The position numbers were made by a program, and so were the translations under genes. Below, piece after piece: positions 7,382 to 9,583 of a stretch of DNA of 9,583 nt (within the stretch, counting starts at the first letter, position 1; each line of letters begins with the position of its first letter). Source of the stretch: JAJZJT01 sp049964655 (GTDB lineage Bacteria > Actinomycetota > Acidimicrobiia > Acidimicrobiales > RAAP-2); contig JBMFXC010000087.1 of assembly GCA_049964655.1 (NCBI GenBank), positions 1 to 9,583 of the forward strand. Reading direction: 5' to 3'. The notes beneath the pieces were generated by a model. That model was not told the DNA's origin and made no database searches. It saw only the letters and a list, made by a program, of their open reading frames with translations.

Positions 7382-7382
7382 G
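7369..7382 (+). promoter_or_regulatory. Candidate -10 box of a leaderless promoter
   Basis: TACCAT at 7369-7374 fits the actinobacterial -10 pattern TAnnnT. Seven bases separate it from the G of the GTG at 7382, the normal distance from a -10 box to the first transcribed base, so the transcript would begin at or next to the start codon. A -35 match is weak (GTCCAC at about 7345-7350, 18-base spacer). A GAAGG at 7376-7380 is only one base from the GTG, too close to act as a normal ribosome binding site, which supports leaderless initiation. Confidence 0.45.
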
Positions 7383-8701
7383 TGACGACCCCGACTGCTC
7401 CGAGCCCGGCCCCCGGACCCGCCGACGACCACGTGTTCGACGTGTTGGTGGTCGGCGGAGGCCCCTCGGGCTCGGCCGCTGCGTACTGGCTGGCCGAAGC
7501 CGGCTGGGACGTGGCCCTGGTGGAGAAGAAGGTCTTCCCCCGCGACAAGACCTGCGGCGACGGGCTCACTCCCCGCTCGGTCCGACAGTTGGCCGACATG
7601 GGCCTCGAGGATGCGCTTGCCGGTGCGCACCGCTACCGGGGGCTGCGCGCCTGTGCCTACGGCCAGGTGCTGGAGCTGTCCTGGCCCACCCACCCGAGCT
7701 TCCCGTCCTACGGCTACGTCATCACTCGGCACGATCTCGATGCCCTGGTCAACGAGCACGCCGCCAAGGCCGGGGCGACGGTGTGGCAGGGCACCGAAGC
7801 GGTGTCCCCCCTGGTCGACGAGACGGTCCGTCCGCTCCCCGGTACCGGGCTGCCGGCGTGCGTCGGGGCGGTCGTCGAGGACAAGGAGACTCAACAGCGC
7901 CGAGAGGTCCGGGCGCGCTACGTCGTGGTGGCCGACGGCGCCAACTCCCGCTTCGGCCGGGCTCTCGGCACCGCCCGCGATCGGCGCCAGCCTCTCGGCA
8001 TGGCACTACGCGGCTACTACCGGTCTCCCGGCCACGACGGTGCCTTCATCGAGTCTCATCTCGACATCCGCAACGCCGAAGGCAAGGTCGTCCCCGGCTA
8101 CGGATGGATCTTCCCGCTCGGTGACGGGCGGGTGAACGTCGGCGTGGGCCTGCTGTCGACGGAGCGCCGCTGGAAGGGCATCAACACGTCGGTCCTCATG
8201 GACCAGTTCGTGGCGTGGGCACCGAAGGAGTGGGAGCTCTCCCCCGCCACGTCCCTCGGCGCCCCCACCGGGGGAAAGCTACCCATGGGGCTCGCCGTCG
8301 GTCCGCGCGTCGGACCGACGACGGTGGTCGTGGGGGACGCCGCCGGGAGCATCAACCCGTTCAACGGCGAAGGGATCGCCTACGGCTACGAGACCGGGCG
8401 CCTCGCTGCCGCCGCCCTCGGCGAAGCGCTCTCCGGCGGAGGTGCAGACGCGCTGGCCGACTACGAACGCCGGCTCGAGGACACCTACGGCCTCTACTAC
8501 CGAGTGGCCCGGGCCTTCGTGCGCTTGATCAGCCACCCCGACCTCATGCGGATCTGCGTGGGCACGGGCATGCACTCCGAATCGATCATGTCGTGGGTCC
8601 TGCGCATCATGGCCAACCTGCTCCGACCCGACGAGGTGGGCCCGGCCGAGGCGGCCATGCGAGCCTTCGAGGCCCTGGCCCGGGCGGTTCCCGACAGCTG
8701 A
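7382..8701 (+). CDS. Geranylgeranyl reductase family FAD-dependent oxidoreductase
   Basis: Flavoprotein of the geranylgeranyl/digeranylgeranyl reductase family, which saturates double bonds of polyprenyl chains. The 439-residue product starts at GTG with a Pro/Ala-rich lead of about 18 residues. The Rossmann FAD motif GGGPSG (25-30) follows, ending its second strand at E48. FPRDKTCGDGL (52-62) matches the family's conserved Cys-Gly block, with C58. GYGWIFP (239-245) and GDAAG...NPFNGEGI (from 318), the second FAD motif and substrate-side loop, are also characteristic. A helical C-terminal part follows. Best-studied actinobacterial relatives (MenJ) reduce one isoprene unit of menaquinone; others act on archaeal-type lipids or chlorophyll, so the exact substrate is inferred. 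Its position next to a complex I operon, which in actinobacteria feeds menaquinone, favours a menaquinone role. It is transcribed divergently from nuo, probably leaderless, and ends in a triplicated 11-bp repeat. Confidence 0.88.
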   Translation: MTTPTAPSPAPGPADDHVFDVLVVGGGPSGSAAAYWLAEAGWDVALVEKKVFPRDKTCGDGLTPRSVRQLADMGLEDALAGAHRYRGLRACAYGQVLELSWPTHPSFPSYGYVITRHDLDALVNEHAAKAGATVWQGTEAVSPLVDETVRPLPGTGLPACVGAVVEDKETQQRREVRARYVVVADGANSRFGRALGTARDRRQPLGMALRGYYRSPGHDGAFIESHLDIRNAEGKVVPGYGWIFPLGDGRVNVGVGLLSTERRWKGINTSVLMDQFVAWAPKEWELSPATSLGAPTGGKLPMGLAVGPRVGPTTVVVGDAAGSINPFNGEGIAYGYETGRLAAAALGEALSGGGADALADYERRLEDTYGLYYRVARAFVRLISHPDLMRICVGTGMHSESIMSWVLRIMANLLRPDEVGPAEAAMRAFEALARAVPDS

Positions 8702-8723
8702 CCGACAGCTGACCGACAGCTGA
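8691..8723 (+). repeat. Three perfect tandem copies of an 11-bp unit at the reductase gene end
   Basis: CCGACAGCTGA occurs at 8691-8701, 8702-8712 and 8713-8723 without a mismatch. The first copy encodes the last two residues and the stop of the reductase. Because 11 is not a multiple of three, the TGA in each copy falls in a different frame, so stops are provided in all three plus-strand frames. The unit includes the CAGCTG palindrome. It probably arose by slippage or local duplication. Confidence 0.9.
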
Positions 8724-8724
8724 G

Positions 8725-8743
8725 GCCGGGCCGCGCACCCGGC
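8725..8743 (+). terminator. GC-rich hairpin after the reductase gene
   Basis: GCCGGG (8725-8730) pairs with CCCGGC (8738-8743) around a 7-base loop, 24 bases after the stop codon. There is no T-run, so it is at best a hairpin-only terminator of the sort proposed for high-GC actinobacteria, or an mRNA-end stabiliser. Confidence 0.35.
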
Positions 8744-8779
8744 TGCCCGCTGGCAGGACCGCTGCCCGCTGACAGGACC
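8742..8779. repeat. Tandem duplicate of a 19-bp unit
   Basis: GCTGCCCGCTGGCAGGACC (8742-8760) is followed directly by a copy differing at one base (8761-8779, with A in place of the second G of TGG). The core GGCAGGA reappears in the hairpin at 8802-8808. The block lies between converging genes and has no coding sign. Confidence 0.85.
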
Positions 8780-8782
8780 TCG

Positions 8783-8808
8783 TCCTGCCGACAGGCCCGT
8801 CGGCAGGA
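8783..8808. terminator. Ten-bp stem hairpin between convergent genes, possible bidirectional terminator
   Basis: TCCTGCCGAC (8783-8792) and GTCGGCAGGA (8799-8808) are perfect reverse complements around the loop AGGCCC. It sits 8 bases beyond the stop of the minus-strand gene (8817-8819) and about 80 bases after the reductase stop, so it could end both transcripts. No T-run follows on either strand. A smaller hairpin, CAGGAC (8773-8778) with GTCCTG (8782-8787), shares bases with it, so the two exclude each other. Confidence 0.5.
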
Positions 8809-8816
8809 TCGCCGGT

Positions 8817-9583
8817 CTAGCGGTGGAGGTCGTGGGCGATCCGGCTCGTCATGGCGTCGAAGGCGGGGTTGAACGCCGACGACGGCACGGGTGGGCCGTT
8901 GGTGACCGGGTCGATGGCGGCCACGATGCGCCCGCCGACCAGGTAGCCGTTGCCCAGCACCCGGGTGCCCTGCCCCGGCACGGCAACCGTCGACAGGTAC
9001 CCGTAGACGGTGACACCGGCAGGTGCAGTGAGTGTCACCTGGCTCACGCTGACCGTCGTCCCCGGTGCGAGGACCGAGAAGACGGAGGTCTCGAACTGGG
9101 TGAAGCAGCTGATGAAGTTGGCCGTGGCGAACGGTGCCAGCGTTTCCTGGGCGTCGGCAGCCGTCCGCATGACCGCCACCGTCGAGTGCATCTGGATCGC
9201 TGGGTCGCTCGCCTGGGCGAACGTCTGCGACGCGGCAGTTGCCGAGACGGTCGACGGGACGTCCCCGCCGAAGACCTGGCCGACCACGGTGGGAGAGACA
9301 CCCAGGCAGCTGGCCAAGGCCGGGAGCGCTGCAGTGCGAGCGGTGCGTTCGGCGGACGTCGGTGCCACGACCGCCGACGCCGGCGCGACTTCCCAACCCG
9401 CCGGGAAGTCCGCGAGGCGCAGGTTGACGCTCTGGGCCAGGGCGAGATCGGTGTTCGACGACGGAGCCGGCGTCGCCACCGGTGCCACCGTCGTCGCCGT
9501 CGTCGAGCTCGAGGAGCGGCGGGCGAGGAGGTAGGCGCCGGCACCGATCACCACCAGGAGGAGCACGACGAGCAGGACTAGGG
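8817..9583 (-). CDS. Membrane-anchored exported protein of unknown function (5' partial)
   Basis: The frame ends at TAG (8817-8819) and stays open to the right edge. A GTG at 9566 is possible, but it lies inside the hydrophobic segment: five more hydrophobic codons (L, V, L, L, V) precede it before the edge. The true start is therefore probably just outside the window. Visible order: a transmembrane or uncleaved signal-anchor helix ending in YLLARR, a Ser/Thr/Ala/Pro-rich linker of about 20-25 residues, then a globular domain of about 205 residues opening with LRLADFPAGW. Only two cysteines are seen (codons at 9306-9308 and 9105-9107), a likely disulfide if the domain is outside the cell. No catalytic motif or lipobox is visible. 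The LxxADxPxGW-type opening resembles what I remember from uncharacterised exported actinobacterial proteins. It converges on the reductase gene, so no operon link is implied. I cannot name a function. Confidence 0.75.
   Translation of the reverse strand, partial: LVLLVVLLLVVIGAGAYLLARRSSSSTTATTVAPVATPAPSSNTDLALAQSVNLRLADFPAGWEVAPASAVVAPTSAERTARTAALPALASCLGVSPTVVGQVFGGDVPSTVSATAASQTFAQASDPAIQMHSTVAVMRTAADAQETLAPFATANFISCFTQFETSVFSVLAPGTTVSVSQVTLTAPAGVTVYGYLSTVAVPGQGTRVLGNGYLVGGRIVAAIDPVTNGPPVPSSAFNPAFDAMTSRIAHDLHR

Noticed and set aside
7217..7894. Minus-strand open frame over the divergent promoter and the start of the reductase
   Set aside because: It overlaps a well-supported gene antisense and runs through the promoter region; the composition is that of a shadow frame.
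8691..8808. Short-repeat CRISPR-like array
   Set aside because: The units are 11 and 19 bp and directly adjacent, with no spacers, which is not CRISPR architecture.
8497..9396. Minus-strand 299-codon frame across the reductase end and the right-hand gene
   Set aside because: It runs through the repeat-rich intergenic block and two better-supported genes; Arg/Gly/Ser-rich shadow composition.

Overview
The window is a high-GC (roughly 70% by eye) stretch of bacterial chromosome that looks actinobacterial. The grounds are the strong G/C preference at codon third positions, frequent GTG starts, an apparently leaderless gene, NuoA-G of actinobacterial type and a neighbouring menaquinone-linked reductase. 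A deep lineage such as Acidimicrobiia is plausible, but the sequence alone does not settle it.

Layout: positions 1-7241 hold the first seven genes of a respiratory complex I (NADH:quinone oxidoreductase, type I) operon on the minus strand, in the canonical order nuoA, B, C, D, E, F, G reading from right to left. nuoG runs off the left edge, and nuoH-N would be expected beyond it. The genes are tightly packed. nuoA and nuoB are 10 bases apart, and all later junctions overlap by 1 to 8 bases with mostly good ribosome binding sites, so translation is probably coupled along the whole peripheral arm. All iron-sulfur ligands I could check are present: N1a in NuoE, N3 in NuoF, N1b, N4, N5 and N7 in NuoG, and N2 in NuoB. 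The FMN/NADH motifs of NuoF and the quinone-site His/Tyr pair of NuoD are also intact, so the enzyme looks functional and NADH-linked.

A 140-base divergent intergenic region (7242-7381) separates nuoA from a plus-strand FAD-dependent geranylgeranyl-reductase-family gene (7382-8701). This region carries a perfect 16-bp palindrome and a -10-like box placed for a leaderless transcript. A likely job for the reductase is saturating the isoprenoid tail of menaquinone, the quinone complex I would reduce. That would tie both transcription units to the electron transport chain, but it is inference.

A 115-base repeat-rich convergent intergenic region follows (8702-8816), with an 11-bp triplicate, a 19-bp tandem duplicate and two GC-rich hairpins. 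The right end (8817 to the edge) is a minus-strand gene for a membrane-anchored exported protein of unknown function, cut at its 5' end by the window boundary.

Most of the window is ordinary core metabolism and I see no new multigene system. The points worth a second look are small: the palindrome, the leaderless start, the repeat block, lineage-specific tails on Nuo subunits and a lengthened cluster loop in NuoF. No tRNA, rRNA, CRISPR or mobile element was seen, and no gene-free stretch exceeds 300 bases.
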